Shown here: positions 1-5,543 of the stretch, piece after piece | Numbering within the stretch: the first letter of the stretch is position 1 | Layout of the letters: every line of letters starts with the position of its first letter | Assembly (NCBI GenBank): GCA_003219495.1 | Contig: QHOZ01000090.1 | Span: forward strand, 1 to 5,832 | Length of the DNA: 5,832 bases | Reading direction: 5' to 3' | From: Verrucomicrobiota bacterium | Lineage (GTDB): Bacteria > Verrucomicrobiota > Verrucomicrobiae > Chthoniobacterales > UBA10450 | Made by a program: the position numbers and the translations under genes | The notes under the pieces: generated by a model | The model's database searches: none | What the model was told of the DNA's origin: nothing | The model's input: the letters and a program-made list of their open reading frames with translations, nothing else

Positions 1-769
1 GCGCCATCAGCTGATCGGAAATGCTCATCATCTTGCCGAACATATCGGCAGCGGGCTCGCTCACGCCGACGAAATTACCGAGGCTCTTACTCATTTTCTT
101 AACGCCATCCAAGCCCTCGAGCAGCGGCATCGTCAGGACAACCTGTTGCGACTGCTTCTCCTCTTTCTGAAAATCACGGCCGACCAAAATATTGAATAAC
201 TGGTCCGTGCCGCCGAGCTCTACGTCCGCGCGCACCATCACCGAATCCCAGCCTTGCATAATCGGATACTGAATCTCGTGCGCGTGAATCGGTTGTTGAT
301 TGTCGATCCGCTCGCGAAAGTCTTCGCGTTGCAGCATCTGTTGCATCGTCACGCGACTGTTCAGGCGGAGGACATCCTCGTAAGACATCGCGCGAAACCA
401 ATCGCCGTTGCACACGGTTTCCGTCTTGCTGGAATCAAGAATCTTGAACGCCTGCTCACGATACGTCTGCGCATTGGCCATTACCTCTTTGTGAGTCAAA
501 TGCGGCCGCGTCGCGGAGCGTCCGCTCGGGTCGCCAAGCATTCCGGTGAAATCGCCGATGATCAGCACCGCTTGATGGCCGAGATCCTGAAACTGCCGCA
601 GTTTGCGCAGGACGACGGCGTGGCCAAGATGGATGTCCGCGCTCGTTGGATCGACACCGAGCTTCACTCGCAACGGTCGGCCGAGCGCGAGCTTCTCACG
701 CAATTCCTCTTCGCTAATGATTTGCGCGGCGCCTCGTTTGAGAATCGTGAGCGCTTCTTCCGGTGGCAT
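1..769 (-). CDS. tyrS: Tyrosyl-tRNA synthetase, N-terminal part (3' end outside window)
   Basis: This cytoplasmic class I aminoacyl-tRNA synthetase activates tyrosine with ATP and charges tRNA-Tyr. The 256 visible residues hold the Rossmann catalytic core. The N-terminal segment RVKLGVDPTSADIHLGH carries the HIGH-type signature as HLGH at residues 47-50. IGDFTGMLGDPSGRS follows, then GGTDQ at about 186-190, and KMSKS at residues 225-229 (bases 83-97). The family is usually about 400-425 residues, so the anticodon-binding region and the S4-like C-terminal domain lie beyond base 1. I chose the ATG at 769 because MPPEEALTILKRG matches the usual N-terminus of this TyrRS type. GTG (772) and TTG (775) also lie directly upstream in frame. 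No clear Shine-Dalgarno sequence is visible. The stop of the upstream secreted-protein gene lies 57 nt away on the same strand, so co-transcription is plausible. No frameshift or missing motif is seen. The identification is secure from motifs alone. Confidence 0.97.
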   Translation of the reverse strand, partial: MPPEEALTILKRGAAQIISEEELREKLALGRPLRVKLGVDPTSADIHLGHAVVLRKLRQFQDLGHQAVLIIGDFTGMLGDPSGRSATRPHLTHKEVMANAQTYREQAFKILDSSKTETVCNGDWFRAMSYEDVLRLNSRVTMQQMLQREDFRERIDNQQPIHAHEIQYPIMQGWDSVMVRADVELGGTDQLFNILVGRDFQKEEKQSQQVVLTMPLLEGLDGVKKMSKSLGNFVGVSEPAADMFGKMMSISDQLMA

Positions 770-826
770 CACCAAACTGTAGCGGCCGGTTCGATTGGCG
801 GCAAAGCTTTCTGACTTTCGCCGACG

Positions 827-1330
827 CTACTTGTTCTTGTTCAACAGCTCCCGCACCTGATCAATCGTCATCGGCGGATTTTGTCGATCTAACGATTTCT
901 GACTTTTGCCCCGCTCCCGGTACTCGCGCTGGCCGGAGAACTCGCGACTCGCAACGCCATTGTGCGCATCGTAAGCGGCCCGCATCTCTCGCGTTGGCGG
1001 TGAAGAGACCTGCGCTGTCGTAACCGGGTCTTGGGTCACAATCGCGGTCCGCTTTTCGGATGTAAACTGTCGCGATTGATATTCGGTGGTGGAATAGTCA
1101 GCCGTACCGGCAAATTGTTTCTCCTTTCGGTTCGATTGGAGGTAGAAGGTGCCGACGCTGCCTCCGTGATCGATCCGCGCAGGCTTGCTCGTCGTGAAAT
1201 TTTTTGTTTGGTCGCTGTTTCGCAGCTCCATGTTCGGACGCAGTAATCGTTCGACCAAGCTCGTCTCCTGTTGCTGGGCCTCGACCTCCAGACACCAAAA
1301 GATTGAGAATAGAATCGCGAGCGCGCGCAC
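827..1330 (-). CDS. Hypothetical secreted protein with signal peptide
   Basis: I do not recognise this family. From GTG 1330 the product is about 167 residues. It opens with a short basic start, a hydrophobic stretch (ALAILFSIFWCL) and a VEA|QQQ signal-peptidase I-like site, so export is predicted. The mature part is polar, rich in Gln, Ser, Thr, Arg and Lys. It has no membrane segment, no cysteines and no obvious catalytic motif. It begins with ETSLVERLLRPNMELRNS and ends with a small helical segment (MTIDQVRELLNKNK). The frame stays open upstream to TTG 1414, giving 195 residues. That start would place about 28 Arg-rich residues before the hydrophobic segment, so I prefer GTG 1330. A TACAAT box at 1358-1363 on this strand gives the shorter start weak support. 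tyrS follows after 57 nt on the same strand. The gene is probably real, but its function is unknown. Confidence 0.7.
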   Translation of the reverse strand: MRALAILFSIFWCLEVEAQQQETSLVERLLRPNMELRNSDQTKNFTTSKPARIDHGGSVGTFYLQSNRKEKQFAGTADYSTTEYQSRQFTSEKRTAIVTQDPVTTAQVSSPPTREMRAAYDAHNGVASREFSGQREYRERGKSQKSLDRQNPPMTIDQVRELLNKNK

Positions 1331-1357
1331 AATCGAGGTTGGCGACGGTTGACCCGC

Positions 1358-1363
1358 ATTGTA
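1358..1363 (-). promoter_or_regulatory. Possible -10 element for the secreted-protein gene
   Basis: Read on the minus strand this is TACAAT, five of six matches to the sigma-70 -10 consensus. It lies about 28 nt upstream of GTG 1330. No convincing -35 hexamer stands 16-18 nt further upstream, so this is only a candidate. Confidence 0.25.
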
Positions 1364-1409
1364 AAGCCAATTATCCGCCACACGTCGGCGAGATGGGCCT
1401 CGACGCGGA

Positions 1410-1415
1410 TACAAT
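1410..1415 (+). promoter_or_regulatory. Possible -10 element for tadA
   Basis: TACAAT, five of six matches to the sigma-70 -10 consensus, sits in an AT-richer patch (ATACAATATTAATG) and would give a leader of roughly 35-40 nt before the tadA ATG. A good -35 element is not visible at the expected distance. Confidence 0.25.
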
Positions 1416-1458
1416 ATTAATGAAGATGTCGATCCAGCGAGATCGTTAACCGGGAAAA

Positions 1459-1887
1459 ATGGAACCAGACGAAAACTTTATGCGCGAAGCGTTACGCCTG
1501 GCAATGAAAGCGCGCGAGGCGGAAGAAGTTCCTGTTGGCGCAGTCGTTGTTCGGCTGCTCAAAGACGCGACCGCGCACGCGGAGATGCTCGCACTAACGG
1601 CGGCCGAGGCGGCTGTGGGAGACTGGCGACTGACGGATTGCGATCTTTACGTGACAAAAGAGCCGTGCCCAATGTGCGCGGGCGCGATCGTGCATACGCG
1701 TGTCCGGCGCGTCATTTTTGGCTGTGCCGATGTTCGCGCGGGCGCGGCCGGAACAGTGATGAACTTGCTTCAGCATAGTTCGCTCAATCACCAGACGCAG
1801 ATCACGAGCGGCGTTTTACAGGATGAATGCGCCGCGATTCTCCAGGATTTCTTTCGCACAAAACGAAATCCCAAATCCGATGTCTAA
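1459..1887 (+). CDS. tadA: tRNA-specific adenosine deaminase with internal in-frame deletion
   Basis: TadA converts A34 to inosine in tRNA-Arg(ACG), which lets one tRNA read CGU, CGC and CGA. The 142-residue product has the cytidine/deoxycytidylate-deaminase fold. VPVGAVVV is strand 1 (24-31). TAHAE supplies a zinc ligand at H40 and the proton-shuttling E42. EPCPMC supplies zinc ligands C70 and C73. VIFGCADVRAGAAG and a normal DECAAILQDFF tail follow. It is short for the family (about 150-170). Aligned to E. coli TadA from memory, it jumps from the residue matching His36 to LLKD before TAHAE. About 13 residues equivalent to E. coli 37-49 are missing in frame at about 1552-1563. That segment holds an edge strand and the conserved Asn46 region near the adenine pocket. 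The start is ATG 1459, with a weak GGGA close upstream. Family identity is secure, but activity is doubtful. Confidence 0.9.
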   Translation: MEPDENFMREALRLAMKAREAEEVPVGAVVVRLLKDATAHAEMLALTAAEAAVGDWRLTDCDLYVTKEPCPMCAGAIVHTRVRRVIFGCADVRAGAAGTVMNLLQHSSLNHQTQITSGVLQDECAAILQDFFRTKRNPKSDV

Positions 1888-1900
1888 AATTTGAATTGAT

Positions 1901-1974
1901 TGGCTGCCTCGCTAGGACTCGAACCTAGACAAAGAGATCCAGAATCTCTCGTGCTACCATTACACCACGAGGCA
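1901..1974 (-). tRNA. tRNA-Gln (anticodon CTG), CCA encoded
   Basis: The minus strand folds into a full cloverleaf. The acceptor TGCCTCG (1968-1974) pairs with CGAGGCA (1905-1911). The D arm is GTGT-AATGGTA-GCAC. The anticodon stem AGAGA/TCTCT closes the loop TTCTGGA, with CTG at 1940-1942. The variable loop is TTGT. The T arm is CTAGG-TTCGAGT-CCTAG. A G discriminator (1904) and an encoded CCA (1901-1903) finish the 3' end. The CTG anticodon reads CAG. The U1-A72 end pair and G73 are known identity elements of bacterial tRNA-Gln and agree with the anticodon. The gene converges on tadA with 13 nt between the tadA stop and the CCA end. It lies 59 nt downstream of the metallo-hydrolase stop on the same strand. 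No terminator hairpin is visible after it. Confidence 0.96.
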
Positions 1975-2033
1975 ATCGCGGCGGGGAGAAAGACCTAAAG
2001 CCGGATTTCGCGTTTGCGCAAGATCGACATCGA

Positions 2034-2954
2034 TCAGCCGATCGTCATTTCCAAGCCTTCCCGCGCGGCTTCCACCTCAAGATAACTTTCGCTCTTGGCG
2101 GCGATCTTTCGCGCGGTTTGGAGCATGCTGTCGATCATCTCGTCGTCGTGCGTCGGATCGTGGTGGAAGAGCACGAGCTTCCGAACGCTGGCGTCCAGCG
2201 CGAGCGAGATCGCAGTGGTGAGCGAGCCGTGCCCCCAGCCGATATGCGCCTGGTATTCCTCGTCGGTGTATTGGGTATCCAGAATCAAAACGTCCGAGCC
2301 TTGAAGGAATTTGACGAGCTCAGCGCGATCCTCGAGCGCGCGTTTCTTGGTTTGCTCGGGACTGAGCAAATGCGATTTCGCGGAGTGCAGCTTGAATGCT
2401 TCGTACGGTTCGTGATCCGGCAAATAAGCGACCGAGCCTTTGCTGGTCAAAATGCGATAGCCCACGCAAACGCCCGGATGATTCATGAATCGAGCGCGCA
2501 CGCGAACGCTGCCGATTTTGAAATCCATCGTATTGAGCTTTTGAATCTCGATCTTTCCCGGCAGGTCGTAAAGCTCGACCGGGAAAAACGGCGTGGCCAT
2601 TTGTCCTTTGAGAATTTCCTGAAGTCCGCTCCCGCTGCCGTCATAACCGAAAATCTGAATCTGATTCTTGTCGTTGTAAGCGGGCACAAAAAACGGGAAG
2701 CCCTGAATGTGGTCCCAATGAACGTGCGTGATCAGCAAAGTGAGATGGATCGGATTGGAGCCAAACTCATTTTCCAATGCGAGACCGAGCTGGCGAATTC
2801 CCGATCCCGCATCGAGCACGATCAACTCGCCATCAGCGCGGACCTCAATGCAGCTCGTGTTTCCACCGTAGCGCACGGTGGACGAACCGGGGACGGGAAT
2901 AGAGCCGCGAACTCCCCAGATTTTTAGGCGGGTAGACGATCCCGATGTCCCCAT
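2034..2954 (-). CDS. MBL-fold metallo-hydrolase (RNase Z/PhnP-like superfamily)
   Basis: This 306-residue protein belongs to the metallo-beta-lactamase superfamily and is probably a cytoplasmic hydrolase, since no signal peptide is seen. It opens with LKIWGVRGSIPVPG and TVRYGGNTSC (about 10-35), the N-terminal signature of a widespread PhnP/RNase Z-like subgroup. LIVLDAGSGI forms the next core strand and turn. The metal motif THVHWDH supplies H77, H79, D81 and H82. H159 (NHPG), D180 (YLPDHE) and one of the histidines in LFHHDPTHDD (264-265) are the likely remaining ligands. All expected ligands are present and the length is normal. The substrate cannot be named: relatives act on phosphodiesters such as tRNA 3' ends, cyclic nucleotides or phosphonate-pathway cyclic phosphates. 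ATG 2954 sits just before the conserved start, without an obvious Shine-Dalgarno sequence. tRNA-Gln lies 59 nt downstream on the same strand. Confidence 0.9.
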   Translation of the reverse strand: MGTSGSSTRLKIWGVRGSIPVPGSSTVRYGGNTSCIEVRADGELIVLDAGSGIRQLGLALENEFGSNPIHLTLLITHVHWDHIQGFPFFVPAYNDKNQIQIFGYDGSGSGLQEILKGQMATPFFPVELYDLPGKIEIQKLNTMDFKIGSVRVRARFMNHPGVCVGYRILTSKGSVAYLPDHEPYEAFKLHSAKSHLLSPEQTKKRALEDRAELVKFLQGSDVLILDTQYTDEEYQAHIGWGHGSLTTAISLALDASVRKLVLFHHDPTHDDEMIDSMLQTARKIAAKSESYLEVEAAREGLEMTIG

Positions 2955-3039
2955 AGATGAGTGGCTGCGAGTGTGTCACGCAACGGCACTAAGACAAGAG
3001 TTTTTGGCGGACTCCGCTTTATCGATAGCGACTGCGGGC

Positions 3040-3073
3040 AAAAAGAAGCTGCCCCGAATCGCTTCGGGGCAGC
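3040..3073 (-). terminator. Intrinsic terminator of the PEP-CTERM-like gene
   Basis: Positions 3048-3058 (GCTGCCCCGAA) and 3063-3073 (TTCGGGGCAGC) form a perfect 11-bp stem with a 4-nt loop. On the minus strand the stem is followed by TTCTTTTT (3040-3047). The hairpin starts 22 nt after the stop of the PEP-CTERM-like gene and isolates it from the downstream metallo-hydrolase gene. There is no T-tract on the plus strand, so it acts in one direction. Confidence 0.92.
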
Positions 3074-3095
3074 CAAGGGAAACAGCAATCCGAAA

Positions 3096-3656
3096 TCAGG
3101 CGTGCTGACGGCGGAGCAACTTGGTGAACAATGCTGCCGCACAAACGCCGATGATTGGGAACAAAGCATCCGACTCTGGGACCGGCACAGAAACGGCGCC
3201 AACGTTTGAAACCTTGGTGCCCGCGGGGTCATTGCTCTTCGTCGCCTCGGCCGTGAACTGACCCATTTTGAGTTGGTCGGTATTCGTCACCACGGTGAAC
3301 ATTCCTAACGCGGCCGATCCTGCGATTGAACCCGCGCCGCTGTAGGTCCAGGTAAGGTTCCAGAGGTTCGGGTCGTCGGTCGGTGTGGTGAGAGGAGCCG
3401 TGGGTCCGACCAGCGCCGTCGAAAACGTCCAGCCCACCGGCTGCGTCGTCGTTGTGGGCATGATCGAACTGAAATCGTAAATCGTGAAGAAGTCGCCTTT
3501 GTTCACCGTTTCATCGACGGTGACGTTGGCGGAGTAATTCCAGGTAAAATTCGGTGCCGAACCGGTGACCGAAGAGAGCGACGGAATGATGTCCGCGCGC
3601 GCGATTAAAATTCCCGATGCAATTACTGCCAGCCCTAAGATAAACGCCTTTTTCAT
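3096..3656 (-). CDS. PEP-CTERM-like sorting-domain protein
   Basis: This 186-residue exported protein has a signal peptide (MKKAFILGLAVIASGILIARA, cut near ARA|D at 21-22). Its mature region is rich in Thr, Ser, Asn, Gly, Trp and Pro and looks beta-structured. The C-terminus has the tripartite form of a PEP-CTERM signal. VPVPES (157-162) is followed by a hydrophobic segment (ALFPIIGVCAAALF) and a basic tail (KLLRRQHA). PEP-CTERM tails are known to be recognised and cleaved by exosortase, which sends proteins to the outer surface or matrix. Here the motif is PES rather than PEP, so it is a variant call. No enzymatic motif is visible, so the role (surface or matrix protein) is inferred from the tail. 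The gene is a single unit, with a good sigma-70-like promoter just upstream and a strong terminator just downstream. No Shine-Dalgarno sequence precedes ATG 3656. No exosortase gene is in the window. Confidence 0.83.
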   Translation of the reverse strand: MKKAFILGLAVIASGILIARADIIPSLSSVTGSAPNFTWNYSANVTVDETVNKGDFFTIYDFSSIMPTTTTQPVGWTFSTALVGPTAPLTTPTDDPNLWNLTWTYSGAGSIAGSAALGMFTVVTNTDQLKMGQFTAEATKSNDPAGTKVSNVGAVSVPVPESDALFPIIGVCAAALFTKLLRRQHA

Positions 3657-3676
3657 GACTTTGTGAGGTTGGCCCG

Positions 3677-3705
3677 ATTCTGACGAACTTCGGGGGAAGT
3701 GTCAA
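3677..3705 (-). promoter_or_regulatory. Sigma-70-like promoter of the PEP-CTERM-like gene
   Basis: On the minus strand a perfect -35 hexamer TTGACA (3700-3705) is separated by exactly 17 nt from CAGAAT (3677-3682), four of six matches to TATAAT. Transcription should start near 3670, leaving a leader of only about 14 nt before ATG 3656. A short inverted repeat ACTTC-GGGG-GAAGT (3687-3700) fills most of the spacer and could be an operator, though its arms are only 5 bp. Confidence 0.6.
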
Positions 3706-3805
3706 TTCTAATTTCGACGTGGAGGTGAGGCCCTGGCAGGCGCATCTCCCCAGGGGATTGGCAATTACTGATGGCGCTTCGTCAAAGCTCTCGAATATTA
3801 GACCC

Positions 3806-3964
3806 GTGCCTGAATCAGCGACGCCCTCCCCCAACCCACGTCAATCGCGCGAAGCCACGCAAAGAAAACGCCGCCGGCGCTGGATCATCGTTGTCGCAGT
3901 TATCGTCGTGTTAATCGTCGGTTCGATCGTGACCTACCACGCCATCAAAGTCCGGCGCGCGTAG
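3806..3964 (+). CDS. N-terminal anchor fragment of the TPR protein
   Basis: About 52 residues precede the TAG. The fragment has a Pro/Ser-rich start (PESATPSPNPRQS), a strongly basic patch (RKRRRR), one transmembrane helix (WIIVVAVIVVLIVGSIV) and a short basic tail (KVRRA). The basic patch before the helix predicts the N-terminus inside and the C-terminus outside. Alone it would be a lone membrane peptide with no evident function, so it makes sense only as the anchor of the downstream TPR domain. The frame opens upstream to GTG 3719, but that start would overlap the divergent promoter of the PEP-CTERM-like gene. No Shine-Dalgarno sequence is visible at either start. Confidence 0.5.
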   Translation: MPESATPSPNPRQSREATQRKRRRRWIIVVAVIVVLIVGSIVTYHAIKVRRA

Positions 3965-4021
3965 CGTTTCACGACCGCGGGCGACGAGCTTCTCGCGAAA
4001 GACAAATGGAATGACGCGGCG

Positions 4022-5542
4022 GTGCAATATCGTGTCGCGCTCGCATTGAACCCGTCAAACTATCGCGCGTTGAGCGGCGCGGCTCGCCTCGCAACGAAAG
4101 CGGACCGCCCCGAAGCGCTCGGCCTTTGGCAAGAAGTTCTGAAGCTTCGCCAAAGCACAAATCGCGACCGCGAGGATTATGCGGACCTGTTGATTAAAAC
4201 AAATCGTCTCAGTCTCGCCGAGAAAGTGATCGATCCTTTGCTCCAAAAAAATCCTGACACACGCACGTTGCACCTTGCCTCGCGCTATTCGAACAAAGTC
4301 GGAGACGTCGTGAAAGCGATCGAATTCGCGCTGATCGCGACGAAGCGGGCGCCGGAAGATGACGCCGCTCGTTTTCAGCTCGCCGAACTTCTGGCGCAAT
4401 CGATGGACGCGCGCGAGCAGGAAGAAGCGCGTCAAATTCTCTGGGAAATCGCAAAGAAATCCACGATTTATAAAAAGCCGGCAGTCGAAGCGCTCGCCAC
4501 CGCGCCGAACCTCAAGAGCGACGAGCGAAAACGTCTTTTGCAGGACCTTGAGACCCTGACGCCAAAAACTCTCAGAGACGATTTGCTCGCGGCCGATCTC
4601 CGCTTCCAGCTTCACCCGGACGACGCGACAAAAATCTATCGCGAAGAAATCGAGCGCTGGCAAAATGGAAGTCGCGAAGAAGCTGTCGATCTTGCGCGGT
4701 GGTTGAACGCCCATCAGCAGCCGGAGTTGGTGCTCGCTACGTTTTCGATCGAGCGCGCGCTGGAGGACAATCAGCTTTTGCTCGCGCGTTTAGATGCGCT
4801 CGCGAGCCTGCAACGCTGGAATGACATCGACGATGTGCTCAGCCGGACGGACGTGACGCTCGACCCATCCGTGATCGAAAGCTTTCGCGCGCGCACCGCG
4901 CAAGAGCGCAATTCCACGCTAGACGCCGAAGTCCACTGGAACCACGCGGTCTCACTCGCGGGCTCCGATCAGTACAAGCTAAAGTTCGTCGCGAATTTCG
5001 CGGAGCAGAGTCACGCCACCGCGGCCGCGTTGAAAGCCTACGAACAACTGGCGCGCTTTCCGGATCAGGCGGACTTCGCTTACCGCGGGACGCAACGCGT
5101 CAGTCAAAAAAGCGGCGAGATCACGACTCAGCGTGCCGCGATGGCGAAAATCGCCCAACGTTCGCCGGACGATCCGAACGCGGCGGACCAGCTCGCGTAT
5201 TTGAATCTGCTCTTGAACGAAGACGTCGATAAAAATCTCGCTGTCGCGAAAAAGTTGACGCAGCAATATCCAAATCGCCTCGCTTATCGCGTCACCACCG
5301 CGCTCGGTTATTTGCGCCAGCACGATGCGCCTTCCGCGCTCGCGCAATTCAAAGGCCCGGACGCGATTGATTGGCGAAAAACTCTACCGTCATGGCGCGC
5401 TGTCTACGCCGCGGCGCTTCTCGCGAGCGATCACAATCAGGAAGCCCAGGAAATCTTGAAAACGATTCCGCGCGACCGATTGAATCCGCAGGAGCGGGAA
5501 CTAATCGAGCCCGACGACGAATCGAAGCCGCACGGGAATTGA
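4022..5542 (+). CDS. TPR-repeat protein (C-terminal domain after the in-frame stop)
   Basis: This open frame gives 506 residues from GTG 4022. It is a nearly all-helical solenoid. TPR-like units are clearest at the start (AAVQYRVALALNPSN, then EALGLWQEVLKL, LAEKVIDPLLQKNPD and KAIEFALIATKRAPEDD) and again near the C-terminus (LAVAKKLTQQYPN and NQEAQEILKTIP). The middle is more diverged but keeps helix-pair spacing. TPR domains bind proteins or peptides, and no catalytic motif is visible. The true N-terminus is probably the transmembrane anchor encoded before the TAG at 3962-3964. If translation starts only at 4022, the product loses both the anchor and the first TPR helix and would stay in the cytoplasm. 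No Shine-Dalgarno sequence precedes 4022. The gene converges on the next one with a single nucleotide between their stops. The divergent PEP-CTERM-like gene suggests, but does not show, an envelope role. Confidence 0.85.
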   Translation: MQYRVALALNPSNYRALSGAARLATKADRPEALGLWQEVLKLRQSTNRDREDYADLLIKTNRLSLAEKVIDPLLQKNPDTRTLHLASRYSNKVGDVVKAIEFALIATKRAPEDDAARFQLAELLAQSMDAREQEEARQILWEIAKKSTIYKKPAVEALATAPNLKSDERKRLLQDLETLTPKTLRDDLLAADLRFQLHPDDATKIYREEIERWQNGSREEAVDLARWLNAHQQPELVLATFSIERALEDNQLLLARLDALASLQRWNDIDDVLSRTDVTLDPSVIESFRARTAQERNSTLDAEVHWNHAVSLAGSDQYKLKFVANFAEQSHATAAALKAYEQLARFPDQADFAYRGTQRVSQKSGEITTQRAAMAKIAQRSPDDPNAADQLAYLNLLLNEDVDKNLAVAKKLTQQYPNRLAYRVTTALGYLRQHDAPSALAQFKGPDAIDWRKTLPSWRAVYAAALLASDHNQEAQEILKTIPRDRLNPQERELIEPDDESKPHGN

Positions 5543-5543
5543 G

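Larger units (their letters stand above)
3806..5542 (+). pseudogene. Membrane-anchored TPR protein gene interrupted by in-frame TAG
   Basis: One reading frame runs from the transmembrane anchor through the TPR domain and is broken only by TAG at 3962-3964. The codons after the TAG read RFTTAGDELLAKDKWNDAAV without a break into QYRVALALNPSN. Together these form a complete first TPR unit, whose first helix lies before the first available start codon (GTG 4022). A new gene starting at 4022 would lose half of that repeat, so a single ancestral gene of about 578 codons is the simplest reading. The layout of N-terminal basic patch, one helix and then TPRs fits an inner-membrane protein facing the periplasm. 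The TAG may be a real nonsense mutation, a base error or, less likely, read through. The start at GTG 3806 is chosen by plausibility; GTG 3719 is an upstream alternative. Confidence 0.75.

Noticed and set aside
254..814. Long plus-strand open frame over the synthetase region
   Set aside because: It is antisense to tyrS, whose motifs (HLGH, GGTDQ, KMSKS) are unmistakable, and its own translation shows no family motif.
770..829. Possible readthrough fusion of the secreted protein with TyrS, because the TAG at 827-829 is in frame with tyrS
   Set aside because: The TyrS N-terminus is complete from ATG 769, the secreted protein ends naturally, and the bridging residues are unlike either protein. 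The shared frame is a one-in-three coincidence.
1940..1942. tRNA with anticodon CTG considered as a possible suppressor for the TAG in the TPR gene
   Set aside because: Suppressing TAG needs a CTA anticodon. This is a standard tRNA-Gln reading CAG, with normal identity elements. Reading UAG would need a first-position mismatch.
2022..2035. Inverted repeat GATCGA-CA-TCGATC at the metallo-hydrolase stop
   Set aside because: The two-base loop is too tight for a stable hairpin and there is no T-tract, so it is not a terminator. GATC/TCGA-rich short repeats are common in this sequence.
2118..2927. Plus-strand open frame of 269 codons
   Set aside because: It lies wholly antisense to the metallo-hydrolase gene, which has all its catalytic residues. 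Long mirror frames are expected at this GC content.
3007..3017. Short palindrome GCGGA-C-TCCGC upstream of the metallo-hydrolase gene
   Set aside because: It has only 5-bp arms with a single central base, and no recognisable promoter boxes lie at a useful distance to make it an operator.
3806..3823. PVPES residues shared by the TPR protein N-terminus and the PEP-CTERM-like tail
   Set aside because: In the TPR protein this is at the N-terminus, not before a C-terminal helix, so it cannot be a sorting signal. The match is short and likely chance.
4055..4714. Minus-strand open frame of 219 codons
   Set aside because: It is antisense to the TPR gene. Its Arg- and Phe-rich translation is typical of a shadow frame, while the plus strand shows regular TPR helices.
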